A stretch of 64,000 bases of DNA from Paenibacillus sp. IHBB 10380 (GTDB lineage: Bacteria; Bacillota; Bacilli; Paenibacillales; Paenibacillaceae). How positions within the stretch are numbered: the first letter of the stretch is position 1; each line of letters starts with the position of its first letter. The notes below the pieces were generated by a model. The model worked only from the letters and a program-made list of their open reading frames with translations. It had not been told where the DNA came from and ran no database searches. Both the position numbers and the translations under genes were made by a program. The DNA lies in contig NZ_CP010976.1 in the NCBI RefSeq assembly GCF_000949425.1, positions 496,001-560,000 of the forward strand. The letters run 5' to 3'. This document shows positions 23,818-33,820 of the stretch, piece after piece.

Positions 23818-24010
23818 GAGGACGGAACGATTTCGGAAAAGCGGTAGCGGTCGCCTAAAAGCTTTCCGAAGGAAAGCTACTTCGTAAGCATATGCCTTGG
23901 TCTCTGAATTTCAACCGCTGGGCAGTTTTAAACTAGAAATTTGGAGACCACAGCGATTGGAGAAACGATCCGTTCGCGGAGCGTCTCTCAGAACATCTAA
24001 CTTTCGCCTA
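23818..24010. other. Non-coding structured segment before lonB
   Basis: No supported open frame. Two strong inverted repeats are visible: TGGTCTC.GAATTTC (23898-23912) with GAAATTT.GAGACCA (23936-23950), and GAGAAACGATCCG with CGGAGCGTCTCTC (23960-23989, TTCG loop). AAAGCTTTCC/GGAAAGCT form another near 23860-23876. It probably belongs to a dispersed repeat family of the genome. The remainder of 24011-24174 shows nothing beyond the lonB ribosome site. Confidence 0.5.
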
Positions 24011-24174
24011 CAAAAAAAACAAATGGGGTGCCCTATAAAGGACCGAGCCATTTTTTCTTGTTTCTAGTGAACCTCTTACCGAAATTCGTGAGAACTGCGT
24101 TTATGGGATACGGAAAAGGCAATACTATGAAGTATTAGCCAAAAAGAGGCAATGAATAAAAGGGAGGGTTTACG

Positions 24175-25905
24175 ATGAATTTAAGTATGATTTTTATGTT
24201 AATTCAATTGTTTTTTGGTGTCGTTATCGGCATTTATTTCTGGAATTTACTTCGTGGCCAGAAGACGAACCGTACCGCTGTTGATCGAGAGTCTCGTAAG
24301 GAGTTAGATAAGCTCCGTAAGCTCCGTTCTATATCATTAACCAAGCCACTGGCGGAGATGACTCGTCCACAAACATTACAAGATATTGTAGGACAAAAGG
24401 ATGGTCTGAGGGCTTTAAAGGCAGCACTATGCAGTGCTAATCCTCAGCATGTGATTATATACGGCCCTCCAGGTGTAGGGAAAACAGCGGCCGCACGTGT
24501 TGTGTTGCAGGAAGCAAAGAAGAATGCCAACTCTCCTTTTAAGAGCGAGGCTAAATTTACAGAGATAGATGCTACGACAGCAAGGTTCGATGAACGAGGG
24601 ATCGCGGATCCTTTAATTGGTTCAGTGCATGATCCTATATATCAAGGAGCAGGCTCGATGGGAGTTGCGGGTATCCCTCAGCCTAAACCCGGTGCAGTTA
24701 CCAAAGCACATGGTGGAATTCTGTTCATTGATGAGATTGGTGAATTACATTCTATTCAAATGAATAAACTGTTAAAGGTTCTAGAAGATCGCAAAGTTTT
24801 ATTGGAAAGTGCGTATTACAACTCGGAGGACAGTAACACACCTGCGTATATTCATGATATTTTTCAAAATGGACTACCTGCTGACTTTCGGCTTGTTGGA
24901 GCGACTACACGTTCTCCACAAGAAATATCACCCGCTCTCCGTTCGCGTTGTATGGAAATATTCTTTCGTCCGCTGCTCCCAGAGGAGATAGGCAGGATCA
25001 CAGAGGATGCTATTCTGAAGATTGGATTAGAGCCTTGTCCTGGAGCGGTTGAGGTGGTAAAACAATATGCGACGAATGGAAGAGAAGCCGTTAACATTAT
25101 TCAACTTGCTGCGGGTATGGCATTAACGGAGAATAGAAATACGCTGATGGCGGCTGATGTAGAGTGGGTGGCTAACAGCAGTCAGCTACAGCCTCGACCA
25201 GAGCGGACCATTCATCCACATCCACAGATTGGTGTCGTTAATGGATTAGCCGTGTATGGTCCTAATATGGGTACACTACTTGAGATTGAAGTATCAGCGA
25301 TACCTGCTTCTGTCAAAGGACAAGGTAAATTTAATATAACAGGTGTGGTTGAAGAAGAAGAGATAGGTTCTGGAGCTAGAACGATTCGTCGTAAGAGCAT
25401 GGCTAGAGGATCTATAGAAAATGTTCTAACGGTTCTGCGATTAATGGGTCTTGATACGGCAGACTACGAGCTTCATATTAATTTTCCAGGAGGCACCCCT
25501 ATTGATGGACCTTCTGCAGGTATTGCTATGGCGACAGCTATCGTATCGGCAGTTAAGGGGATCCCTGTGGATAATAGGATTGCTATGACAGGTGAGATTA
25601 GTATTCACAGTAAAGTAAAGCCTATTGGTGGTGTCATTGCTAAAGTAGAGGCAGCGTTTCAGGCTGGAGCAACGACGGTCATCATCCCTAAGGAGAATTG
25701 GCAATCTATTTTTGCGGACTTAGAGGGTTTATGTGTCATTCCAGTGGAATCCGTACAAGAAGTATTTCATCACGTATTCGGCAAGGACCTCGCAAACAAT
25801 TTGCAGGAAACACTTGTATCCGATGTCTATACGGATATGCCTTCTGCTTTCTTGCACGCTAAACCGGTTCGACCCGGTCAAGTTACGGATGCAGGGAATT
25901 ACTGA
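24175..25905 (+). CDS. lonB: LonB, membrane-linked ATP-dependent protease
   Basis: A 576-residue AAA+ serine protease. Residues 5-25 form one transmembrane segment ([18 protein letters not shown]), typical of LonB. Walker A is [16 protein letters not shown] (near 94-109) and Walker [13 protein letters not shown] (about 178-189). The protease domain is C-terminal: the catalytic Ser is in [14 protein letters not shown] and the Lys in [14 protein letters not shown]. In B. subtilis LonB is made in the forespore under sigma-F and lies directly before lonA, as here. AGGGAGGGTTTACG precedes ATG 24175. Confidence 0.95.
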   Translation: MNLSMIFMLIQLFFGVVIGIYFWNLLRGQKTNRTAVDRESRKELDKLRKLRSISLTKPLAEMTRPQTLQDIVGQKDGLRALKAALCSANPQHVIIYGPPGVGKTAAARVVLQEAKKNANSPFKSEAKFTEIDATTARFDERGIADPLIGSVHDPIYQGAGSMGVAGIPQPKPGAVTKAHGGILFIDEIGELHSIQMNKLLKVLEDRKVLLESAYYNSEDSNTPAYIHDIFQNGLPADFRLVGATTRSPQEISPALRSRCMEIFFRPLLPEEIGRITEDAILKIGLEPCPGAVEVVKQYATNGREAVNIIQLAAGMALTENRNTLMAADVEWVANSSQLQPRPERTIHPHPQIGVVNGLAVYGPNMGTLLEIEVSAIPASVKGQGKFNITGVVEEEEIGSGARTIRRKSMARGSIENVLTVLRLMGLDTADYELHINFPGGTPIDGPSAGIAMATAIVSAVKGIPVDNRIAMTGEISIHSKVKPIGGVIAKVEAAFQAGATTVIIPKENWQSIFADLEGLCVIPVESVQEVFHHVFGKDLANNLQETLVSDVYTDMPSAFLHAKPVRPGQVTDAGNY

Positions 25906-25991
25906 GCGCCGTAGTGCATTGGTGTTTTATAGTTTCTTTTGTTAAAATAAAACAATGTCATAACCTGAGAGCAACTGGAGGTGCGAAAGCG

Positions 25992-28328
25992 ATGGGGGCT
26001 AGTAAACCTAAAGGTCGTCGTTTTCCTTTACTGCCTTTGAGAGGACTTCTTGTTTACCCAAGTATGGTGTTACACCTGGATGTGGGTCGCGAGAAATCAG
26101 TCAAGGCTTTGGAAAAAGCAATGGTGGAAGATAGTTTGATTCTCCTTTGTTCTCAATCTGAAGTGAACATTGAAGAACCAACACAAGAAGATATATTTAG
26201 GATAGGTACAGTAGCAAATGTAAGACAGATGTTGAAACTGCCGAATGGGACGATTCGAGTACTTGTGGAAGGAATGGAACGGGCTGAAATTCTTCATTAT
26301 ACAGACAATGAGGAATATTACGAAGTAGTGGCCATGGAACTTCCTGAGCAGGAGACAGATGATCCTGAGGTAGACGCATTAATGCGCACAGTACTTACCC
26401 AATTCGAACATTATATTAATTTGTCTAAGAAAGTTACACCAGAGACATTGGCGGCGGTATCAGATATTGAGGAACCGGGTCGCTTATCTGATGTTATTAC
26501 GAGCCATCTGGCTTTGAAGATTAAGGAAAAACAAGAGATTCTAGAGACAGTTGATGTCCGTAAACGACTGGAGAAGCTACTAGATATTCTTAATAATGAA
26601 CGTGAAGTGCTGGAATTAGAACGTAAAATAAGCCAACGGGTTAAGAAGCAGATGGAGAAGACCCAGAAGGAATATTATCTACGGGAGCAAATGAAGGCTA
26701 TTCAGAAAGAACTTGGTGAAAAGGAAGGCAGAGCTGGTGAAGTAGATGAACTTCGAGAGCAAATGGATAGTCAAGAGCTACCGGAGAAAGTCAAAGAAAA
26801 GCTCGAGAAGGAAATTGATCGTCTGGAAAAAATGCCAACAAGTTCAGCCGAAGGTGGCGTGATCCGCAATTATGTGGATTGGTTATTAAGTTTACCTTGG
26901 TCGAACAAGACAGAGGATGATCTTGATATTAAGAAGGCAGAAGACGTGTTGGACGAAGATCATTACGGCCTTGAGAAACCTAAGGAACGAGTGCTTGAAT
27001 ACTTAGCAGTACAGAAACTTGTTAAGAAAATGAAGGGCCCTATTCTATGCTTGGTCGGTCCTCCAGGAGTCGGAAAAACGTCACTGGCTAGATCTATAGC
27101 AAGATCATTAGATCGTAAGTTTGTGCGAATTTCGCTTGGTGGTGTACGTGATGAAGCGGAGATTCGTGGGCATCGTAGAACCTACGTAGGAGCAATGCCA
27201 GGGCGTATTATTCAAGGAATGAAATCGGCAGGGACACTAAATCCTGTGTTTTTACTGGATGAAATTGATAAAATGGCGTCTGATTTCCGAGGTGACCCTT
27301 CTTCAGCATTGCTTGAAGTGCTTGATCCAGAACAGAACAACACATTTAGTGATCATTTCATTGAAACGCCTTTTGACTTATCTCAAGTCATGTTTATTAC
27401 CACTGCAAATGCCATCCATAATATTCCACGTCCTTTATTGGACCGGATGGAAATTCTTAATATTGCTGGTTATACGGAGCTCGAGAAGTTGCAAATTGCG
27501 AAGCGATATTTACTACCTAAGCAACTAAGCGGTCATGGACTTGAGCCTGAGCAATTACAAGTAAATGAAGAGGCTCTACTTGTAGTTATACGTGAATACA
27601 CACGGGAGTCTGGAGTTCGGAATTTGGAACAACAGATTGCTGCACTGTGCCGTAAAGCGGCTAAGAAAATTGTTTCCAATGAACAATTGAACATTATGAT
27701 CGAACCTGATATGATAAAGGATTATTTGGGGATCGCTAGATTCCGTCATGGTATTGCAGATTTGGAAGATCAGATTGGTACAGTGACTGGCCTTGCTTGG
27801 ACAGAGGTGGGTGGAGAAACACTCATGATTGAAGTGACAGTTGTCCCAGGTACAGGCAAACTAATTTTGACAGGACAATTGGGTGATGTCATGAAGGAGT
27901 CTGCACAGGCAGCATTTAGTTACATACGTACTAAAGCTGATGATTTGGGTATTGCTACTGATTTCCATGAGAAGAATGATATTCATATCCATATTCCTGA
28001 AGGGGCCATACCTAAGGATGGTCCGTCCGCTGGAATTACGATTGCGACAGCGTTAGTTTCTGCTTTGACGAAGAGAGCTGTATCTAAAGACGTGGCCATG
28101 ACAGGTGAAATAACATTGCGCGGACGTGTATTGCCTATTGGCGGACTGAAGGAAAAGTCTCTTGCTGCTCACCGAGCAGGTTACAAGAAGATACTCCTTC
28201 CTAAGGATAATGAACGGGATTTACGTGATATTCCTGATAGCATAAAGAATGAAGTGGAATTTGTTCCTGTAGCTCATATGGATCAAGTATTGCAACATGC
28301 GCTTGTGGAACAAACGAAAGTGCAATAG
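25992..28328 (+). CDS. lon: LonA, ATP-dependent protease La
   Basis: A 778-residue hexameric AAA+ protease degrading misfolded and regulatory proteins. The N-terminal substrate-binding LON domain starts [17 protein letters not shown] coiled-coil stretch spans about residues 190-300. Walker A is [14 protein letters not shown] (about 350-363) and Walker [13 protein letters not shown]. The catalytic Ser is in [14 protein letters not shown] and the Lys in [12 protein letters not shown]. The start is ATG 25992 behind CTGGAGGTGCGAAAGC; a longer frame from 25914 has no site. It is followed by engB after 15 nt, so the two are likely cotranscribed. Confidence 0.97.
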   Translation: MGASKPKGRRFPLLPLRGLLVYPSMVLHLDVGREKSVKALEKAMVEDSLILLCSQSEVNIEEPTQEDIFRIGTVANVRQMLKLPNGTIRVLVEGMERAEILHYTDNEEYYEVVAMELPEQETDDPEVDALMRTVLTQFEHYINLSKKVTPETLAAVSDIEEPGRLSDVITSHLALKIKEKQEILETVDVRKRLEKLLDILNNEREVLELERKISQRVKKQMEKTQKEYYLREQMKAIQKELGEKEGRAGEVDELREQMDSQELPEKVKEKLEKEIDRLEKMPTSSAEGGVIRNYVDWLLSLPWSNKTEDDLDIKKAEDVLDEDHYGLEKPKERVLEYLAVQKLVKKMKGPILCLVGPPGVGKTSLARSIARSLDRKFVRISLGGVRDEAEIRGHRRTYVGAMPGRIIQGMKSAGTLNPVFLLDEIDKMASDFRGDPSSALLEVLDPEQNNTFSDHFIETPFDLSQVMFITTANAIHNIPRPLLDRMEILNIAGYTELEKLQIAKRYLLPKQLSGHGLEPEQLQVNEEALLVVIREYTRESGVRNLEQQIAALCRKAAKKIVSNEQLNIMIEPDMIKDYLGIARFRHGIADLEDQIGTVTGLAWTEVGGETLMIEVTVVPGTGKLILTGQLGDVMKESAQAAFSYIRTKADDLGIATDFHEKNDIHIHIPEGAIPKDGPSAGITIATALVSALTKRAVSKDVAMTGEITLRGRVLPIGGLKEKSLAAHRAGYKKILLPKDNERDLRDIPDSIKNEVEFVPVAHMDQVLQHALVEQTKVQ

Positions 28329-28343
28329 AGAGGAAATATAACT

Positions 28344-28967
28344 ATGAAAGTAACTAAATCCGAGTTTGTGATTAGTGCGGTTAGCCCTGATCAATACCCG
28401 GAGGACGCCTTGCCAGAGATTGCTCTGGCAGGGCGTTCCAATGTGGGTAAGTCATCCTTAATCAACAAAATGATTAATCGTAAAAATCTAGCGCGTACAA
28501 GCTCTACACCAGGTAAAACGCAACAATTAAACTATTATCGTATTAATGATGAAGTATATTTCGTGGATTTCCCGGGTTATGGATTCGCTAAAGTATCCAA
28601 AGTGCAGAGACTAGCTTGGGGTGCAATGATTGAAAAGTATCTACTAGAGCGCGAACCGTTAAAGCTACTCTTATTAGTTGTGGATTTGCGTCACCCGCCC
28701 TCTAAGGATGACGTTATCATGTATGACTGGGTATCGCATTATGATCTTCCCATATGTGTCGTAGCTACCAAAGCGGATAAAATTCCACGAAGTCGTTGGG
28801 CGAAGCAAATTAAGCAGATGAAAGAATGTTTAAGTCTGCGTGTGGATCATCCTCTAGTATTGTTTTCATCTGACACAGGATTGGGTAAAGATGAATTGTG
28901 GAGCATTATTCTATCGCACACAAATAGCAAAGATGAAGATGAAGAGGAATTGGATGCTGAAGTGTGA
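28344..28967 (+). CDS. engB: EngB (YsxC/YihA), ribosome-assembly GTPase
   Basis: A 207-residue GTPase essential for late 50S subunit assembly. The G motifs are intact: G1 GRSNVGKSS (residues 31-39), G2 around [10 protein letters not shown]3 DFPGYGFAK (near 75) and G4 TKADK (near 147). Length is typical. The acidic tail ([11 protein letters not shown]) is species-specific. ATG 28344 follows AGAGGAAAT. The lonA-engB pairing is the same as in B. subtilis. Confidence 0.96.
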   Translation: MKVTKSEFVISAVSPDQYPEDALPEIALAGRSNVGKSSLINKMINRKNLARTSSTPGKTQQLNYYRINDEVYFVDFPGYGFAKVSKVQRLAWGAMIEKYLLEREPLKLLLLVVDLRHPPSKDDVIMYDWVSHYDLPICVVATKADKIPRSRWAKQIKQMKECLSLRVDHPLVLFSSDTGLGKDELWSIILSHTNSKDEDEEELDAEV

Positions 28968-29184
28968 GCCATCTCTATTTTTTCGATGCATGATGTAGCA
29001 TTTCAACGTTTTACAGGCAGGAAAGTGAGCATCCTATAAGAATTTTGCTATACAATCCAGATTAATCCGGTATTTTATGAAATATGGTGGAAAATCATCG
29101 GTTTGTTAACGAGAAATGATTTTGATTTGTGCTGTATAATAATACTTAAGATTAGGATTGTTAAAAAGAATTGGGGAGATTTTT

Positions 29185-29772
29185 ATGGCTCAGCGGTTAG
29201 CCACAGAATATGTAAAAGCCACTGTACAGTTAACAGAACTTCAAATGAAACAATTTCTGCATTCTGCGGAAAGCTACCATGTACATTCTTTGGTGAAAGT
29301 GATAGGTAGTGGAGAACAAGAAATTGTACTCGAAGACGTGAATGGGGAGGAAGTTCATTTACCTATTGTATGTAAGGATGGCGTATACGTCTGTGAGTTA
29401 TCATGCCGCTTGGTGAACCCTCGATTGACGAATGCGGTGCGTAAACTTTTCGTTACTTTCAAAGGGGACGGAATGGTGAACCGTATTTATCAAGGATTCA
29501 CAATGATGTATTATTATGAACAAGGCTCAGTCAGAAGAATTTCTGAAATTACACCTAAGGGTTCTCGCTTGGTATATGAATATAAGAACACGGTAAGTGA
29601 TTTGGAACAGTTATATCAATGCACTAAAGTAGAGAACGAGATATCGCTATTATACAGAGATATTAACTTTTGGCTAGACCAACGCAACAAAGCTGTGAGC
29701 AATGAAGATATGACTAACATAGACGAAATGCTACGATTGCATAGTAATAAGTTGTTTATTTTAGAAGCATAA
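29185..29772 (+). CDS. Conserved hypothetical protein between engB and speD
   Basis: A 195-residue soluble protein starting MAQRLATEYVKATVQLTEL at ATG 29185, behind TTGGGGAGATTT. No signal peptide, membrane segment or known motif was recognised. The first half is beta-strand rich (VKVIGSGEQEIVLEDVNGEE, VYVCELSCRLVNPRLTNAVR) and the second half helical (NTVSDLEQLYQ..., NIDEMLRLHSN). It resembles a small non-enzymatic binding protein. It has its own upstream gap of 217 nt and its own terminator, so it is probably a single-gene transcript. Confidence 0.75.
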   Translation: MAQRLATEYVKATVQLTELQMKQFLHSAESYHVHSLVKVIGSGEQEIVLEDVNGEEVHLPIVCKDGVYVCELSCRLVNPRLTNAVRKLFVTFKGDGMVNRIYQGFTMMYYYEQGSVRRISEITPKGSRLVYEYKNTVSDLEQLYQCTKVENEISLLYRDINFWLDQRNKAVSNEDMTNIDEMLRLHSNKLFILEA

Positions 29773-29786
29773 GCTGTTCTAAATCA

Positions 29787-29826
29787 AAGGAACTCTTTTC
29801 TGTCATAGAGAAGGGTTCCTTTTTTA
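29787..29826 (+). terminator. Terminator of the hypothetical gene at 29185
   Basis: AAGGAAC.CTTTTC pairs with GAGAAGGGTTCCTT (G-T pairs allowed) around a 7-nt loop, ending in TTTTTT. Confidence 0.8.
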
Positions 29827-29937
29827 TAGGCTCAATTGTAATCAGTGGAAATCCTTTCTGAAAGTATAAGTTTTGCCCCTGAATTTTTAGTATAAGCAGT
29901 ATAAATTAATTAAATTTTAGAAATTCCAAAAAAAGTA

Positions 29938-30075
29938 TTGCATTTCATATCGATAGATGTTATTTTTAATCTCGTTGAAAAGAATAAATAGGAACCAGGA
30001 TTCACTCAGGACATTATGTTACGAGAGATTTATCCCTCGAGAAGTGAATGACGTAGGTCCTAGCGGATGAAATTT
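29938..30075 (+). promoter_or_regulatory. speD promoter and structured 5' leader
   Basis: TTGCAT (29938-29943), 17 nt, TATTTT (29961-29966) is a fair sigma-A promoter. The leader can fold: AGGAACC (29990) faces AGGTCCT (30055-30061), ATTCACT (30000-30006) pairs with AGTGAAT (30043-30049), and CGAG (30022-30025) with CTCG (30036-30039). No known riboswitch was recognised. This with the terminator above accounts for the 29773-30113 gap. Confidence 0.5.
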
Positions 30076-30113
30076 TTCAAACATTTTATTCCTAGGAAGG
30101 GGGAAACCGAGAG

Positions 30114-30515
30114 ATGGAAGAATACTCAACTTTCGGAAGACACGTTGCTGTAGATACTTGGGGAGTCGATTTCCGACTACTGAACAATGCTGAATTTTTA
30201 CAATCTCAAATGGTGGAAGCCGCGGAAGCATGCGGAGCAACGGTGATGTCCGTACAATCCAAGCAATTTGAACCACAAGGCGCTACTGTGCTAGTGTTGT
30301 TGTCAGAAAGTCACTTATCGATTCATACTTACCCTGAAAGAGGTTTTGCAGCAATTGATTGTTACACCTGCGGCGAAACAGTAGATCCACAATTAGCTGT
30401 TGATTATCTAGTATCAGTGCTTAAACCTGACAAAACTTATGCTAAGAAACTTGTTCGTGGCTTAGGAGAAATTACTGTAGAAACTCCAGTAATGAAACAA
30501 GCAGAACTCGTATAA
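30114..30515 (+). CDS. speD: S-adenosylmethionine decarboxylase proenzyme
   Basis: A 133-residue proenzyme for spermidine synthesis; it decarboxylates SAM to supply the aminopropyl donor. The self-cleavage motif is LLSESHLSIHTYPE, where cutting before Ser66 forms the pyruvoyl cofactor. DCYTCGE (near residues 80-86) supplies the conserved catalytic Cys. It belongs to the small prokaryotic type (class 1B), whose length is 115-135. ATG 30114 is behind AGGAAGGGGGAAACC. The spermidine synthase is not nearby. It has its own promoter, structured leader and terminator. Confidence 0.95.
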   Translation: MEEYSTFGRHVAVDTWGVDFRLLNNAEFLQSQMVEAAEACGATVMSVQSKQFEPQGATVLVLLSESHLSIHTYPERGFAAIDCYTCGETVDPQLAVDYLVSVLKPDKTYAKKLVRGLGEITVETPVMKQAELV

Positions 30516-30535
30516 CAACGTAATTTTTTATATAC

Positions 30536-30573
30536 AATAACCATGGAGAAGTCCATGGTTATTTGTTTTTTTA
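30536..30573 (+). terminator. Terminator of speD
   Basis: AATAACCATGGA pairs with TCCATGGTTATT around a 5-nt loop, followed by TGTTTTTTT. Confidence 0.92.
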
Positions 30574-30590
30574 CACTCCCATACACTGTT

Positions 30591-30645
30591 ATAGATAGAA
30601 TGAACTAAAGACGAGGTGTAAACTTTAATTCATTCTATATAGATA
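30591..30645. repeat. Inverted-repeat element, copy A
   Basis: ATAGAATGAACTAAAG (30595-30610) and CTTTAATTCATTCTATAT (from 30623) are near-perfect inverted arms around a 12-nt loop. The arm sequence matches the arms of copy B at 33712-33797 apart from one paired change. Confidence 0.65.
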
Positions 30646-30684
30646 GCTGTACTAATGCTATGAATGTAACAGGGGGCGTGGAAA

Positions 30685-31209
30685 TTGAGTAGAAGAAAAG
30701 GTAAAGATAGGTTGTTTTTATGTGTACTTATCGTGTTAGTCGCGTTTGTAGTATATGAGGGTTACCGAATGGTCAGACCCACTGCGACGCAAGAAGATGC
30801 AGGTAAGATGCTCTTTGAAGTCACTTATTTCCAAATGGAAGTGCTGAACACTTCACTAATGGATGCACTTCAGGTCAGTTATACTGAGGATCTCAACGCT
30901 TTAAAGCTTGCAGCGTATTCGGCTCATTATAGTCATGAACGGATGGTTAGGACTTACGGTAAGGGTCACTTACAATCCTTATCTGCGCTGGAACAATTGC
31001 TCGATAGGATCACGAAATGGCAGATCGGTGGTAATCGTCCACTTACAGACAGTGAACGTGATCTGCTAACGCAATACAGCACAAACTTCGCAGAACTGCT
31101 CCCAGTATATAGTTTACTTCTAGATCACAACGATAGAATAGCATCCTCTCAAGCAGATCATATAAAGCAGATAGATGAAAATTTAGATAGTCTTCTCTCA
31201 GGGTCATAA
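30685..31209 (+). CDS. Hypothetical membrane-anchored protein
   Basis: A 174-residue protein starting at TTG 30685 (SRRKGKDRLF...) behind AGGGGGCGTGG. Residues 9-24 (RLFLCVLIVLVAFVVY) form one N-terminal membrane anchor, leaving a helical extracytoplasmic domain of about 145 residues. No Cys or enzymatic motif was seen outside the anchor. Regular Leu spacing suggests helical bundles. Family not recognised. It lies between speD and hemA, and no terminator follows before the hemA leader. Confidence 0.7.
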   Translation: MSRRKGKDRLFLCVLIVLVAFVVYEGYRMVRPTATQEDAGKMLFEVTYFQMEVLNTSLMDALQVSYTEDLNALKLAAYSAHYSHERMVRTYGKGHLQSLSALEQLLDRITKWQIGGNRPLTDSERDLLTQYSTNFAELLPVYSLLLDHNDRIASSQADHIKQIDENLDSLLSGS

Positions 31210-31355
31210 CGTGGTATACTAATTGTAGTTCCAACCAAGACTAAGGGTATGTCTATTTGGGTTCATAAACATGTCATAAAATCGACAGGTTACGTTTAGT
31301 GATTGTGATATAGTTAACATATAGATTTTATGAATGATGATTTATTTGAAATGTT

Positions 31356-31430
31356 TGAAAGTATAAACTTTCATATTTCATCGGTAAACGATGGTTGCCC
31401 TTATAGGACGTCGAAGTCGTTTATCCTTGT
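31356..31430 (+). repeat. Two-hairpin dispersed repeat, copy 3, in the hemA leader
   Basis: A TGAAAGT-ATAA-ACTTTCA palindrome (31356-31373) is followed by TAAACGA (31385-31391) paired with TCGTTTA (31417-31423). The second hairpin aligns with 9101-9140 and 54780-54819, with G-C pairs replaced by A-T pairs on both arms. It ends about 50 nt before hemA. The first palindrome could alternatively be an operator. Confidence 0.55.
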
Positions 31431-31480
31431 CCAAACATCATACTCGGATATTTATCATAATTAAGGCAGGTGACATCGTA

Positions 31481-32884
31481 ATGCACATCGTTGTTGTAGG
31501 GTTGAATTATCGCACGGCACCTGTTGAAGTGAGGGAACGATTTAGTTTCGCTGATAAGGACTTGCCGGAAGCACTGCACCAATTGAAGCTGACCAAGAGC
31601 GTGTTGGAAGGAGTCATTGTTGCAACCTGCAACCGTACAGAAATTTATGTGGTCGTAGATCGGCTTCACATGTGTGGCTATTTTATACGTAGCTTCATGG
31701 AGCAATGGTTTGGCATTCCGCGCGAAGAGTTTACTCAACATCTATATATTTATGAAGATAAACAAGCGATTTCCCATCTTTTTCGGGTAACTTGTAGCTT
31801 GGACTCCATGGTTATTGGAGAGACACAAATTTTGGGTCAGGTTCGTAATGCTTTTATAGAAGCTCAAGTCAACAAGGCCACGGCTTCTTGGTTTAATATG
31901 CTGTTCAAACAAGCGGTTACTTTAGGAAAACGAGCGCATTCCGAAACTTCTATTGGAGAGAGTGCTGTGTCAGTTAGTTATGCAGCGGTAGAATTAGGTA
32001 AGCGTATTTTTGGTATGTTCACGGATAAGAAAGTGCTTATTCTGGGAGCAGGGAAGATGAGTGAGCTTACGGTGAAGCATTTGTATGCTAATGGAGCAGA
32101 CGAAGTCATCGTCGCGAATCGAACACTTTCACGGGCTAACGAGCTCGCGCAGAAATTTAATGGTACTCCGTGTACGATTGAGAAGGCTATCGAACGTTTG
32201 CATGAGGTTGATATTATCATAAGTTCCACCGGGGCCGAGGAATATGTTCTTAAGGCATCACAGGTTAGAGAGAGCATGAAGAGTCGTCAAGCTCGTCCAC
32301 TTTTCCTTATTGATATTGCAGTACCTCGAGATATAGATCCAGCGATTGGGGATCAACCTAATGTATTTTTATATGATATTGATGATTTGGAAGGCATTGT
32401 AGAGAGCAATCTTGAAATGCGGCGTACCGAATCTGCCAAAATAGAAGTCATGATCAAGGAAGAAATGGACGTGTTCTATCATTGGTTGAAGACATTAGGC
32501 GTTAGACCCGCCATTCGCGCCTTGCAGGAAAAGTCTTCCATGATTCATGAAGAAACAATGGAGAGTTTGTTCAATAAGCTACCAGAACTGGATGACCATC
32601 AGCGTAAAGTGATTCGACGCTTAACGAAGAGTGTCGTGAATCAGATGATGCATGATCCGATTAACCGAATCAAGGAATTGACAGGCGGTAATCAAGGAAA
32701 TGAAGCACTGGATTTCTTTACTCAAATATTTGCTCTTGAAGATCAGATGGGTGATGGGTCAGAAGGTCAGAATGACAAGGAACTCAAAGAATCTAAACGC
32801 GAAGTGTCAAGTATAGGGAGTAAGTATTCAGAGGTGATCTCTCCCCTCACCTACAATAAGTCGTTGACGCCAGCAGGTCTGTAA
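31481..32884 (+). CDS. hemA: Glutamyl-tRNA reductase
   Basis: A 467-residue NADPH-dependent enzyme, the first committed step of C5-pathway tetrapyrrole synthesis. The catalytic Cys50 is in VATCNRTEIY, and the front GLNYRTAPVEVRERF is the family signature. The GETQILGQVRNAF stretch and the Rossmann loop LILGAGKMSEL follow, with a C-terminal dimerisation helix. ATG 31481 is behind AAGGCAGGTGACATC. In many bacteria heme feedback destabilises HemA. It is followed by hemX as in B. subtilis. Confidence 0.96.
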   Translation: MHIVVVGLNYRTAPVEVRERFSFADKDLPEALHQLKLTKSVLEGVIVATCNRTEIYVVVDRLHMCGYFIRSFMEQWFGIPREEFTQHLYIYEDKQAISHLFRVTCSLDSMVIGETQILGQVRNAFIEAQVNKATASWFNMLFKQAVTLGKRAHSETSIGESAVSVSYAAVELGKRIFGMFTDKKVLILGAGKMSELTVKHLYANGADEVIVANRTLSRANELAQKFNGTPCTIEKAIERLHEVDIIISSTGAEEYVLKASQVRESMKSRQARPLFLIDIAVPRDIDPAIGDQPNVFLYDIDDLEGIVESNLEMRRTESAKIEVMIKEEMDVFYHWLKTLGVRPAIRALQEKSSMIHEETMESLFNKLPELDDHQRKVIRRLTKSVVNQMMHDPINRIKELTGGNQGNEALDFFTQIFALEDQMGDGSEGQNDKELKESKREVSSIGSKYSEVISPLTYNKSLTPAGL

Positions 32885-32898
32885 GGACGGTGAGAGGC

Positions 32899-33708
32899 AT
32901 GATACTACTTAGTGGAATTTATGATGCAGGTATTTATATTTATGCCCTGAGCCTTCTGTTTTTTTTCTTAGATTGCATACGACGCAATCTGAGTGCCAAG
33001 CGGATGGGCACAGGGCTTCTTATCGTTGTATGGCTAATCCAATCGGTTACGCTTGGTATGAGTAGTTGGCAGGAAGGTAGGCTGCCGTTGTTTACTGTTT
33101 ATGATTTTTTGTTTATATTTTCTTTTAGTTTAGTCACTTCATCACTTTGTATGAGCTTTTTTAGACGGGCAGAGTTTGCCGTATTATTACTTAGTGTTAT
33201 TGGGTTTTGTGTGATGGTACTCAGTCAATGGTACCCTGTAAGTGATAGTCTGCTACCGAGTTGGGAAGCGGTACACGGATTATTAATATTTCACATTGTT
33301 CTTGCTAATCTAAGTTTTGCAGCATTTACGGTAGCAGCTGTATTCGCTACAATGTATTTATTTCTACACAGGAAGCTCAAATACAAAAAGTGGAATGATA
33401 CGGTAAGACGCTTGCCGAGTCTTGAGATGATGGATAAATACTCCTATTATGGCATGCTAGCAGGGACGCCGATCCTGAGTGTCTCGCTCCTTGTAGCTGT
33501 GGTGTCCATTATTGCTGAAGGTCGATTTATTTTATTTCTTGATTTAAAAGTATTATCGACATTTGTAGGTTTAAGTATATTTATATATTATTTTATTAAG
33601 AGAAGTTCTAAACAGAACTCTGGGACAACGATGGCAAAATGGGCATTAATTGGGTACGCTTTTATTATGTTTAATTTTTTGTTTAACTTGGGGTCTAATT
33701 TTCACTGA
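32899..33708 (+). CDS. hemX: HemX, membrane protein of the CcsA/cytochrome c assembly family
   Basis: A 269-residue integral membrane protein with about eight hydrophobic helices. The motif SWEAVHGLLIFHIVLANLSF carries the two conserved His of the CcsA/HemX family, which may bind heme. In B. subtilis HemX lowers the cellular level of HemA protein, acting as a negative effector of heme synthesis. ATG 32899 is used; the GTG at 32890 is too close to the AAGGACGG site. It directly follows hemA (14 nt). An inverted-repeat element separates it from the next gene. Confidence 0.87.
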   Translation: MILLSGIYDAGIYIYALSLLFFFLDCIRRNLSAKRMGTGLLIVVWLIQSVTLGMSSWQEGRLPLFTVYDFLFIFSFSLVTSSLCMSFFRRAEFAVLLLSVIGFCVMVLSQWYPVSDSLLPSWEAVHGLLIFHIVLANLSFAAFTVAAVFATMYLFLHRKLKYKKWNDTVRRLPSLEMMDKYSYYGMLAGTPILSVSLLVAVVSIIAEGRFILFLDLKVLSTFVGLSIFIYYFIKRSSKQNSGTTMAKWALIGYAFIMFNFLFNLGSNFH

Positions 33709-33710
33709 TG

Positions 33711-33798
33711 GATAGATTGAACTAAAGTTTGCGCCCACAAGTTCAATTATTTCTAAAGAAAATAAGAATATGAGGGTTTGTTTTTAGTTCAATCTATA
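33711..33798. repeat. Inverted-repeat element, copy B
   Basis: ATAGATTGAACTAAA (33712-33726) and TTTAGTTCAATCTAT (33783-33797) are perfect 15-bp inverted arms around a 56-nt centre that includes a small TTATTTC/GAAAATAA stem. The arms match copy A except for one compensated position. Confidence 0.7.
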
Positions 33799-33820
33799 TG
33801 GATGGGAGCGTGACCCAATA

